Shown piece by piece: positions 15,737 through 23,036 of a DNA stretch of 64,000 bases. The translations under genes were made by a program, and so were the position numbers. Position 1 is the first letter of the stretch. Each line of letters begins with the position of its first letter. Source of the stretch: an uncultured Burkholderiales bacterium (lineage in GTDB: Bacteria; Pseudomonadota; Gammaproteobacteria; Burkholderiales; Burkholderiaceae_C); the NCBI GenBank assembly GCA_903864315.1, contig CAIPFK010000152.1, positions 62,001-126,000 on the forward strand, read 5' to 3'. A model generated the notes under the pieces. That model searched no databases and was not told the origin of the DNA. It saw only the letters and a program-made list of their open reading frames with translations.

Positions 15737-17011
15737 ATGATGTATGACACTTTGCTTCTAAACGGACAGGTGATGGACCCTTGCGAGCATCTTGAAGGAA
15801 TCATGGACATCGCCATCAAGGATGGGAAAATTGTGGCCATTGAGCCTCACATTGACGTTGGCCTGGCAAAAAATATCATTCAAGCGCGTGACCATTTGGT
15901 CCTGCCTGGACTCATTGACACCCACGCCCATGTTTTTGATTTGGTCACGGGTCGATTTGGCGTGGATGCCGACCTCTCCGGGGTTTATTCAGGTGTGACC
16001 ACGCTGATAGACCAAGGTGGACCGTCATGCATTACCTTACCCGCTTTTAGACGTCACGTTGTAGAGGCCAAAAAAAGCAAGGTCGTTGCCTTTTTATCCT
16101 CTTATTTGGTAGGAGGCCTTGAAGGCCACTACTATCCCTCTCTCTACAAACCCGACTGCCTCGATGTGGATGCCACCGTCAAGAGCGCCTTGGCCAACGC
16201 AGACATTGTCAAAGGCTTTAAAGCCCATGCTGAATTGGGTGGGTTTGCCAGATGGGGAATGAAGGTCATGGAGTTGTGCGCTGAAATCGCACAGCAAGCC
16301 AATTTACCGCTTTACATCCATTTTGGTCAACTCTGGCCACTCCCAGCGGACGGCAATCACAGCGTTGACGCTGACACCATCCTTGAGCAAGTGGTCAACC
16401 TCTTGAAGCCTGGCGACATTTTGGCTCACCCGTTCACCCGTCATCCAGGAGGATTCGTTAACCGCCAAGGGCAAGTTCACCCCATCGTCAAAGAGGCCAT
16501 TGCGAAAGGCTTGAAGATCGATGTGGGACACGGCTCACACTTTAGTTTCAACATGGCGCGCATTGCGCTTGATGCAGGTATTGTCCCCGACACTTTGGGG
16601 GCAGACTTGCATGGCTACAACAGCCATATCCCCAAACCTGCTGGCACCCCAGATGAACACTCAGATTCCGAGCACATGTTTGCTGGCAGCGTTAAATTCT
16701 CATTGGTCTCCACCATGACCGCCATGCTGGCCCTTGGCCTGAAACTAGAGGACATCATTCCCATGGTGACCAGTGCTCCTGCCGCCATGGCTGGCTTGAG
16801 CGATGAGGTGGGCCACTTGAGAGTGGGCAGCACTGCAGACATCTCGATCTTGAAAGATCACCGAGGTAAATGGTGGCTCAAAGACAATGAAGGCACACAA
16901 GTGCTGACAGAGCGGCTCCTCACACCCGAATTCTGCCTTCGCCAAGGCGTGCTCTACACAGCCAATGCCAGTGTGCTCCCACAACTGTCTGAATTCAAGT
17001 TGGCCGCATGA
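15737..17011 (+). CDS. Dihydroorotase-like amidohydrolase/deacetylase family metallohydrolase
   Basis: This is a TIM-barrel metal-dependent hydrolase of the amidohydrolase superfamily, close to dihydroorotases, hydantoinases and the amidohydrolase/deacetylase group. The start is taken at the first ATG of an ATGATG pair, with GGAAA upstream; the track start is a TTG 12 nt earlier. Metal ligands visible are HAH (about 63-65), a Lys near 162 in GFKAH that is likely carboxylated, His near 195 (YIHFG), His near 230 (AHPFT) and Asp near 290 (GADLHGY). That set predicts a binuclear zinc site cutting a cyclic amide, imide or ureide bond. Its stop overlaps the start of the molybdenum hydroxylase large subunit (ATGA), so ring oxidation and ring opening are translationally coupled. 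Substrate unknown. Confidence 0.87.
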   Translation: MMYDTLLLNGQVMDPCEHLEGIMDIAIKDGKIVAIEPHIDVGLAKNIIQARDHLVLPGLIDTHAHVFDLVTGRFGVDADLSGVYSGVTTLIDQGGPSCITLPAFRRHVVEAKKSKVVAFLSSYLVGGLEGHYYPSLYKPDCLDVDATVKSALANADIVKGFKAHAELGGFARWGMKVMELCAEIAQQANLPLYIHFGQLWPLPADGNHSVDADTILEQVVNLLKPGDILAHPFTRHPGGFVNRQGQVHPIVKEAIAKGLKIDVGHGSHFSFNMARIALDAGIVPDTLGADLHGYNSHIPKPAGTPDEHSDSEHMFAGSVKFSLVSTMTAMLALGLKLEDIIPMVTSAPAAMAGLSDEVGHLRVGSTADISILKDHRGKWWLKDNEGTQVLTERLLTPEFCLRQGVLYTANASVLPQLSEFKLAA

Positions 17012-19398
17012 CAAATCTCCATTCAAAAAGCGACAAGGGCGTTGGCGCAAGTCTCAAAAGAAAGGAAGACAAACGCTTTTTAAGTGGTCAAGGCGAATAC
17101 GTTGGCAACATTCAAATCCCGGGCATGCTTGAAGTCGCTTTTGTTCGCTCAAGCCTAGCCCATGCCCATTTGCGCAGCATTGTAAAACCCGCCGGATTGG
17201 AACATCAAGTCTTCACCATGCATGACCTGCATGGCGTCAAGCCCATTCAAGCGCGAACTCAATTGGAGGGCTTCAAGTCCAGCGATCAATGGCCCTTGGC
17301 CAAAGATAAGGTACGCCAAGTCGGTGAGTTGGTGGCCATGTGTGTGGCTCCCACTCGGGCTGAGGCCGAGGACATTGCCCAACAAGTCATGGTCGAGTAC
17401 GATGAAATCCCAAGCGTAGTGGACATGCTCACTGCACGAACCTCACCGCCCGCCTTGGTGCACGAACATTGGGGCGATAACGTCTTTTTAACCAGCAAAA
17501 AAACTGGAGACCTTTCACACATTCGCGAGGTCGCCAAATACAAAATCACCAAGCACCTCAAAACCGCCAGACAAGTCATGTCACCAATGGAAGGCCGCGG
17601 CGTGGTGTGCCAATGGAATGAGCGTCTTGAACAACTGCTCATGTACAGTGCCGCTCAAATGCCGCACATCAACCGCGCAGGGCTTTCCGAGTGCCTAGGG
17701 CTTGGTCAAGCCAGTATTCGAGTGGTGGCGCCTGATGTGGGTGGAGGATTTGGCTACAAGGGCATCTTGTTGCCAGAAGAAATTTGTCTTGCTTGGCTGA
17801 GTATTCACTTGGGCAAACCGGTCAAATGGATCGAAGACCGTCGCGAACAACTCACCGCCAATGCCAATTGCCGAGAGCACGCTTATGACATCACTGTCTA
17901 TGGCGACGACCAAGGTCGACTGCTGGGCATTGAGTGCGAAGCCACTGTGGACTCAGGTGCTTACTCCTCCTATCCATTTTCGGCTTGTCTAGAGGCGGCT
18001 CAAGTCGTCTCCATCCTACCCGGCCCCTACAAAATGCAAGGCTATGAATGCACAGCATATTCTGTGGCCACCAACAAGCCACCGATCTTGCCCTACCGTG
18101 GTGTGGCCAGAACCGATGTCTGTTTTGCACTTGAAGTGATGATGGATGCCATGGCCAGAGAAATGGACATTGAGCCCTACCAACTGAGACTCAACAGTCT
18201 TATCTCCAAAGACGAGATGCCCTATGACAATATCACGGGTAAACATTTTGATTCTGGCAACTACCATTTGGCCGTTGAAAAAGCGGTAGAGGCGCTCGAC
18301 ATTAAAAAATGGCGCGCCTTGCAGCAGCGTCAAAACAAAAAAGACCATGGCGAGGCTTTGATCGGCGTGGGGCTGGCAGTGTATTGCGAGCAAGCCGCTC
18401 ATGGCACATCGGTTTATCACGGTTGGGGGATCCCCATGGTCCCGGGGCATGAACAATGTCATGCCCGAATGACGCCCGATGGCTCCCTTGAGTTGCGCGT
18501 TGGCGCACACTCTCACGGCCAAGGCTTGGAGACCACCTTGGCCCAAGTTGCCAATGAAGTGCTCGGCATTGATCCACAACACGTCAGGGTCTTGCATGGC
18601 GACACCGCCATGACCCCCTACTCGACCGGAACTTGGGGCTCTCGATGCATGGTAATGTCTGGTGGTGCTGTGGCACAAGCGTGTAAGCTCATGCATCAAC
18701 GACTCGTCAAAATTGCCAGTTTTTTACTCGGCACCCCTGCCCAAGGCTTGATCACCAAAAACCAATGTATCCAAAGCCTTGATGGTCAACAAAGTCTCTC
18801 CATCGCAGAACTTTGTCACGTTTGGTACCGCCAGCCTCAGCGTTTGCCACCCGATGTGGACCCTGCTGGACTGGAGGTGACCGCTGGCTACAAACCCTTG
18901 GTTGACACGGGCACATTCAGCTATGCCTGTCATGCTGTGGCACTGAGAGTGGACACCGACACTGGAGCAGTGAGTATTTTGGATTACGTCATTGCAGAAG
19001 ATGCGGGTGTCATGGTCAACCCAATGATCGTCGAGGGACAAATCATCGGCGGTTTGGCTCAGGGCATTGGAACTGCACTATATGAAGAGATGAATTACGA
19101 CGACCAAGGTCAACCCCAATCCTCCACTTTGGCAGACTATTGCTTGCCAGGTGCCACCGAAGTTCCAACCCCCACGATCATTCACTTAGAAACACCCTCG
19201 CCTTACACAAGTTTTGGTCAAAAGGGCATTGGTGAGGGTGGCGCCATTGGTCCGCCTGCAGCCATTGCCAATGCGGTGAATGACGCCTTGAGACTATGGG
19301 GAGTGGAGATGACAGAGTTGCCCATTACACCTCGAAAAATTCTCACTTCACTGGCCAGAGCAAAAACCAATTTGCACGTAGGGGTGACAACATCATGA
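17008..19398 (+). CDS. Xanthine dehydrogenase family molybdopterin-binding subunit (CoxL-like large subunit)
   Basis: This 796-aa protein is the catalytic subunit of a three-part molybdenum hydroxylase that inserts water-derived oxygen into a C-H bond of an N-heterocycle or aldehyde. The N-terminal part (about 15-130) matches the aldehyde oxidase/XDH a/b hammerhead domain. Molybdopterin-binding features are VGGGFGYKG (about 243-251), PYRGVARTD (about 361-369), which differs from the Cox form I loop AYRCSFR and so argues against a true CO dehydrogenase, and GQKGIGEGGAIGPPA (about 736), which holds the catalytic Glu. Start and stop overlap both neighbours (ATGA). The cofactor is probably the cytosine dinucleotide form, given the MocA-like gene nearby. 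Substrate unknown. Confidence 0.92.
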   Translation: MTNLHSKSDKGVGASLKRKEDKRFLSGQGEYVGNIQIPGMLEVAFVRSSLAHAHLRSIVKPAGLEHQVFTMHDLHGVKPIQARTQLEGFKSSDQWPLAKDKVRQVGELVAMCVAPTRAEAEDIAQQVMVEYDEIPSVVDMLTARTSPPALVHEHWGDNVFLTSKKTGDLSHIREVAKYKITKHLKTARQVMSPMEGRGVVCQWNERLEQLLMYSAAQMPHINRAGLSECLGLGQASIRVVAPDVGGGFGYKGILLPEEICLAWLSIHLGKPVKWIEDRREQLTANANCREHAYDITVYGDDQGRLLGIECEATVDSGAYSSYPFSACLEAAQVVSILPGPYKMQGYECTAYSVATNKPPILPYRGVARTDVCFALEVMMDAMAREMDIEPYQLRLNSLISKDEMPYDNITGKHFDSGNYHLAVEKAVEALDIKKWRALQQRQNKKDHGEALIGVGLAVYCEQAAHGTSVYHGWGIPMVPGHEQCHARMTPDGSLELRVGAHSHGQGLETTLAQVANEVLGIDPQHVRVLHGDTAMTPYSTGTWGSRCMVMSGGAVAQACKLMHQRLVKIASFLLGTPAQGLITKNQCIQSLDGQQSLSIAELCHVWYRQPQRLPPDVDPAGLEVTAGYKPLVDTGTFSYACHAVALRVDTDTGAVSILDYVIAEDAGVMVNPMIVEGQIIGGLAQGIGTALYEEMNYDDQGQPQSSTLADYCLPGATEVPTPTIIHLETPSPYTSFGQKGIGEGGAIGPPAAIANAVNDALRLWGVEMTELPITPRKILTSLARAKTNLHVGVTTS

Positions 19399-20243
19399 AG
19401 TCTGCCGCTTTCAACTTCATATCTCCTGCGCTTTTGTTAAACGCATTGGAGCTCCAAACGCAATACCCCAACTACAGTAAATTTCTGGGTGGCGGTCAAT
19501 CCATGGGCCCCATGCTCAATTTGAGACTGGCACAACCCGATCAATTGGTGAGCCTTCAACGCATCGCCGGACTCAAAGCCCATCGCCTTCAAGAGTCCAA
19601 GCTGTTTTTGGGGGCCTTGACAACCCATGCACAAATTGAAGACAAAGTGGTTCCAGACGTCACCCAAGGATTCATGCCCTATGTTGCGGCCAACATCGCC
19701 TACCGCGCCATTCGCAACCAGGGAACTCTGGGCGGCAGTTTGTGCCACGCCGATCCGGCCGCCGATTGGGTAAGCACCATGATGGTGTTGGACGCGACAG
19801 TGCACATGAGCCGCCTGGGCGCCAATGGGAACATGGAAACACGTCACATGGCGGTCAGTGACTTTATGCTAGGCGCTTTCACCACCGAGATTCATGAAGA
19901 CGAAATCCTCACGAACATCAGTATTTCGGCCTTTCCCCCTGACGCACACTGGGGGTACTATAAAATTTGTCAAAAACCAGGTGAATTTGCTCGCTCTATC
20001 GCGGCCGTTTTATCCATCGAAAGTCTTGGGGTGCATCGCATCGTGGTAGGTGCCACACACTCGAAGCCCATATTGATCAACGACGCCAAGCCACTTTTGC
20101 ACTCTTGTGACAAAGGGGCTATTCAAGTCACATTGCGTGAACATGGATTGGAGGCAGACGACTTTGAGTTTCAAAACCATGTGACCGCTGTTATCCGAGC
20201 CATTCGCATGGCTTCGATGCCTCACTCAGACCCTCATCATTAA
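19395..20243 (+). CDS. FAD-binding subunit of the molybdenum hydroxylase (CoxM-like)
   Basis: This is the FAD subunit that passes electrons out of the hydroxylase. The start is set at MKSAAFNF, whose ATG overlaps the stop of the large subunit; the track start is 33 codons upstream inside that gene. FAD-binding motifs are FLGGGQSMGPMLNLRL (about residues 31-46) and the second signature IRNQGTLGGSLCHADPAADW (about 110-129). The 282-aa length fits CoxM-type proteins. The order large-FAD-iron-sulfur differs from the usual Cox order M-S-L. The 2Fe-2S subunit follows 13 bp later. Confidence 0.92.
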   Translation: MKSAAFNFISPALLLNALELQTQYPNYSKFLGGGQSMGPMLNLRLAQPDQLVSLQRIAGLKAHRLQESKLFLGALTTHAQIEDKVVPDVTQGFMPYVAANIAYRAIRNQGTLGGSLCHADPAADWVSTMMVLDATVHMSRLGANGNMETRHMAVSDFMLGAFTTEIHEDEILTNISISAFPPDAHWGYYKICQKPGEFARSIAAVLSIESLGVHRIVVGATHSKPILINDAKPLLHSCDKGAIQVTLREHGLEADDFEFQNHVTAVIRAIRMASMPHSDPHH

Positions 20244-20256
20244 CCCACCAATCGCC

Positions 20257-20733
20257 ATGCAAACCATTGCCCTGAGTTTAGAAGTGAACGGTCAATTCGT
20301 TGAGCGCCAAATTCAAGTGCGTTCCAGTCTGGCTGATTTTTTGCGTGAGGACTTAAGGCTGTCGGGGACGAATTTGGGATGCGAGCATGGTGTGTGCGGG
20401 GCTTGTACCCTTGACATTGATGGAGCTCCCGCGCGCTCTTGCATCACCTTGGCAGCCAATTGCGAGGCCAAAAAGGTAAGAACCATTGAGGATTTTCAAA
20501 ACGATGAAGTGATGGCAGCCTTGAGGGACGCCTTTTCTAGGGAGCACGCACTTCAATGCGGTTATTGCACACCAGGCATGCTCATGACGGCTCGAGATAT
20601 CGTCATGCGAATTCCATTCGCAGATGAGGCTCGTGTGCGCAAGGAGTTGGCTGGCAATTTATGCCGCTGCACAGGTTACTCAGGCATCGTCAAAGCCATT
20701 ATGAGTGTTTTGGATGCTAGATCCAATCAATGA
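20257..20733 (+). CDS. (2Fe-2S)-binding subunit of the molybdenum hydroxylase (CoxS-like)
   Basis: This 158-aa subunit carries two iron-sulfur clusters that link the molybdenum centre to FAD. The plant-ferredoxin-type set is GCEHGVCGACTL with a further Cys in ARSCIT, and the second set is QCGYCTPGM and NLCRCTGY, as in all members of the family. Length and motif spacing are normal, so the subunit should be functional. It is the last gene of the tightly coupled hydroxylase block; a 67-bp gap separates it from the DUF1116 gene. Confidence 0.95.
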   Translation: MQTIALSLEVNGQFVERQIQVRSSLADFLREDLRLSGTNLGCEHGVCGACTLDIDGAPARSCITLAANCEAKKVRTIEDFQNDEVMAALRDAFSREHALQCGYCTPGMLMTARDIVMRIPFADEARVRKELAGNLCRCTGYSGIVKAIMSVLDARSNQ

Positions 20734-20800
20734 CGCCAAAGAGCAAAAACAACCTGGAACGTGAGCAACAATTCTTGTCTCCAAAGCACATTTCGTTGCC

Positions 20801-22078
20801 ATGAATCAATTAGACCAACACATTCGTTTGGCGAATCAAAAAGCCATTGAAAAACTTCTAAGCGTGAGGCCACAACTGATCTCAGTGGGAAGTGCACTGT
20901 CGGCTCTGGGGCTCAAAAATTACACCATCTTGCATGCAGGGCCACCCTTAAAAGATGTTGAGAAACTGCCAAAAACCATTGAATCATCCATTGTATTGTC
21001 TGCACTTTATGAAGGATGGGCCAGCAATGAACAAGAGGCGTTGAAGCTCTTGCATCAAGGACTCATTGAGCTCAAACCTGCTCAAGATTTCCGATGTGTG
21101 ACACCACTGGCCGCCATGATCACGCCCAAAACCACTTTGCTGTGCGTCAATGATGCCAACTCCGACTTGCCTGCTTGTTTTGCTCCACTCTCCAGTGGCC
21201 CTGGACCCGATATCCGCTTTGGCACCAACAATCCCGAGGTGCTGAGCAGCCTTACACTGCGCGATACGCTCATCTTTAGCGCAATGAAGGCTGCTTTGAA
21301 TACGCCACTCGATCTCTTTCATTTTGCATCTCTAGGGCTGCAAGGCGGAGACGAGTTGCACTCAAGCACTGCAGCCGCCACCCAGGCACTGGGCTTAGAA
21401 ATTCACGACAGACTCACGCAAACTCAATTTGCCCATGACCAAATTCATATCGTGCAAGAGTTGATAAAAAGCAATCCCGGCTTTTTCTTAACCCCTTGGA
21501 TGGCCGCTTGCAAACTGATGCTCTCAAGCATCGAGGGCATCCCCTACTGCAGTTTCATCACTCGAATCGGCGGCAATGGCGAGTGCATGGGGTTATCAAT
21601 CTCACATGACCCAACGCTTTGGCACAAGCAAATGGCAACTCCTCCAATAGGAATGCGGTTTGGTCATGTCCATCAAACCGTCGAGGTCGAAGGCGTTGTG
21701 GGTGACAGCTGTGTGATTGATGCCATGGGTTTTGGAGGGCAAATCACCAGTGCGAGCCCCCAAGTCTTACTAACACTCCAAGAGCATTTACCCAAAGATT
21801 ACGCCCTTCGCGCGGCTCACATCATGAGCACCGATCACGATTATTTCTCCTCTTGCATGAGTCGCTCAAATGCTGAGCACGAAGCCCCAACAGCGCCGAA
21901 AGTGCGTTGTGGCTTGGATCTTTTGAAGATCATCCAAGGAAAATGTTATCCTTTGGTGAACATTGCCATGTTGGCGCATGATGGGACCCATGGCCTTTTG
22001 GGCAGAGGCTTGTACGAACTCGATCCATTGCTTTGTGACCAAGCAGCAAAACAGTTACCCACCCACTCTTCAATTTAA
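20801..22078 (+). CDS. DUF1116 family protein (YlbE/AllG-like)
   Basis: This 425-aa protein belongs to DUF1116, which includes E. coli YlbE (AllG). AllG is one of three subunits, with FdrA (AllF) and YlbF (AllH), reported to form the oxamate carbamoyltransferase of allantoin breakdown, which turns oxalurate and phosphate into oxamate and carbamoyl phosphate. Family features seen include the N-terminal HAGPPL segment, SSGPGPDIRFGTNNPEVL-like central region and GGNGECMGLSI. Neither an FdrA-like nor a DUF2877-like gene is in the window. It lies between the molybdenum hydroxylase and the HpxZ-like gene, on the same strand. A carbamoyl-transfer step is a plausible inference; alone, the function is unproven. 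Confidence 0.85.
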   Translation: MNQLDQHIRLANQKAIEKLLSVRPQLISVGSALSALGLKNYTILHAGPPLKDVEKLPKTIESSIVLSALYEGWASNEQEALKLLHQGLIELKPAQDFRCVTPLAAMITPKTTLLCVNDANSDLPACFAPLSSGPGPDIRFGTNNPEVLSSLTLRDTLIFSAMKAALNTPLDLFHFASLGLQGGDELHSSTAAATQALGLEIHDRLTQTQFAHDQIHIVQELIKSNPGFFLTPWMAACKLMLSSIEGIPYCSFITRIGGNGECMGLSISHDPTLWHKQMATPPIGMRFGHVHQTVEVEGVVGDSCVIDAMGFGGQITSASPQVLLTLQEHLPKDYALRAAHIMSTDHDYFSSCMSRSNAEHEAPTAPKVRCGLDLLKIIQGKCYPLVNIAMLAHDGTHGLLGRGLYELDPLLCDQAAKQLPTHSSI

Positions 22079-22103
22079 TCGATTCCCTGAACCACTTTGC
22101 CCC

Positions 22104-22487
22104 ATGATCATCAATCAAAAAGAAACCTTGGAAGAATTGACGCGAGTCTTTGCCGAATACGAAACCGCCTTGGTCAACAATGATGTTCAGACCTTGGACC
22201 GTTTGTTTTGGAATAACCCTCTCACCATTCGATATGGTGCTGGTGAAAATTTGTATGGATACGATGAGATTCAAGCGTTTCGAAATGCCCGATCCCCCAA
22301 GGGGCTCAATAGAACCATCACCCAACAAGTGATCACCACCTATGGAGATGCGCTGGGGTGCTCACACATTGAATACGTCAACCTGAGCTCGGGTCGCGCT
22401 GGCCGACAAACGCAAACATGGATGAAGCATGAGGGACAATGGGTGGTGGTGAGTGCACATGTCTCATGGCTGGAACTGCCCAAATGA
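22104..22487 (+). CDS. hpxZ: HpxZ/AtzH-like protein (DUF3225, SnoaL-type fold)
   Basis: This 127-aa protein resembles HpxZ of the Klebsiella purine operon and AtzH of the cyanuric acid pathway, which acts on 1,3-dicarboxyurea. I start it at MIINQKETL; the track ORF begins far inside the preceding gene. The cone-like NTF2/SnoaL fold is suggested by FAEYETALVNNDVQTLDRLFW, then RYGAGENLYGYDEIQAFR and the final QTWMKHEGQWVVVSAHVSW. Its presence 11 kb from an AtzG/AtzE pair completes an AtzE-G-H or HpxX-Y-Z set, split between two divergent operons. That strongly links both operons to one pathway. It is the last gene of the plus-strand operon. Confidence 0.85.
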   Translation: MIINQKETLEELTRVFAEYETALVNNDVQTLDRLFWNNPLTIRYGAGENLYGYDEIQAFRNARSPKGLNRTITQQVITTYGDALGCSHIEYVNLSSGRAGRQTQTWMKHEGQWVVVSAHVSWLELPK

Positions 22488-22507
22488 AATAGCCTCTCCA
22501 AACCCAG

Positions 22508-23014
22508 TTACAAAAATCGATCCAAGAGTTTTCGACTCAATCGATCCATGGCCGATAAATTCTTAATTAAAAATTGAACGCCATAGGCGTCTGAGACGAT
22601 GAGCGTATTGACATTCAAACGCTTGATGTCCTCCTCACCATTCAACAGCAACTGGGTGTAGCCTCGAGTGGTTTGAATTCGCCAATGACAAGGTGTGACA
22701 TAACCACTCACGGAATCCAATTTTAAAATCTCCGGCATGAATTCACGTCCTTGCAAGCACAGGGTCAACGCCTCTTTGAGCTCGCCGGAAAGACCGACCA
22801 AGGAATCAAACCAACAGAGTTCTTTGCCCTCGCGACTCAGTATTGACACACCTTCATCAGGACTCATGATGGGAAAGGCCCTGACCGCCGTCACGTGGTC
22901 ATGAACCTCGTGCTCGATGCTCAAATGCCAAACACCAAAAGCGTCGGCCCAAAGCTTTGGGGCATTGAGGTCCAATCGAGTTGAAGTGGGGGTTGAAGTT
23001 TCAGTGGATGACAT
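22508..23014 (-). CDS. Cyanophycin metabolism-associated DUF1854 family protein
   Basis: This 168-aa soluble protein belongs to DUF1854, a family seen next to cyanophycin synthetase genes and their associated ABC protein. Recognisable segments are VRAFPIMSPDEGVSILSREGKEL, the ELKEALTLCLQGREFMPEI core and the tail VSDAYGVQFLIKNLSAMDRLSRKLLDRFL. There is no signal peptide or membrane helix. The biochemical role is not known to me. It follows the ABC exporter-like gene by 22 bp on the same strand, so the two are likely co-transcribed and may form one functional unit. Confidence 0.82.
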   Translation of the reverse strand: MSSTETSTPTSTRLDLNAPKLWADAFGVWHLSIEHEVHDHVTAVRAFPIMSPDEGVSILSREGKELCWFDSLVGLSGELKEALTLCLQGREFMPEILKLDSVSGYVTPCHWRIQTTRGYTQLLLNGEEDIKRLNVNTLIVSDAYGVQFLIKNLSAMDRLSRKLLDRFL

Positions 23015-23036
23015 GAATGAAATTTTCTAAATTCGC

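Noticed and set aside
15737-17011. Housekeeping dihydroorotase (pyrC)
   Set aside because: Its sequence fits the amidohydrolase/deacetylase branch, and it is coupled to a molybdenum hydroxylase rather than pyrimidine genes.
17008-20733. Aerobic carbon monoxide dehydrogenase (coxLMS)
   Set aside because: The large subunit lacks the AYRCSFR loop of form I enzymes, gene order is not M-S-L, and the neighbours are nitrogen-compound hydrolases.
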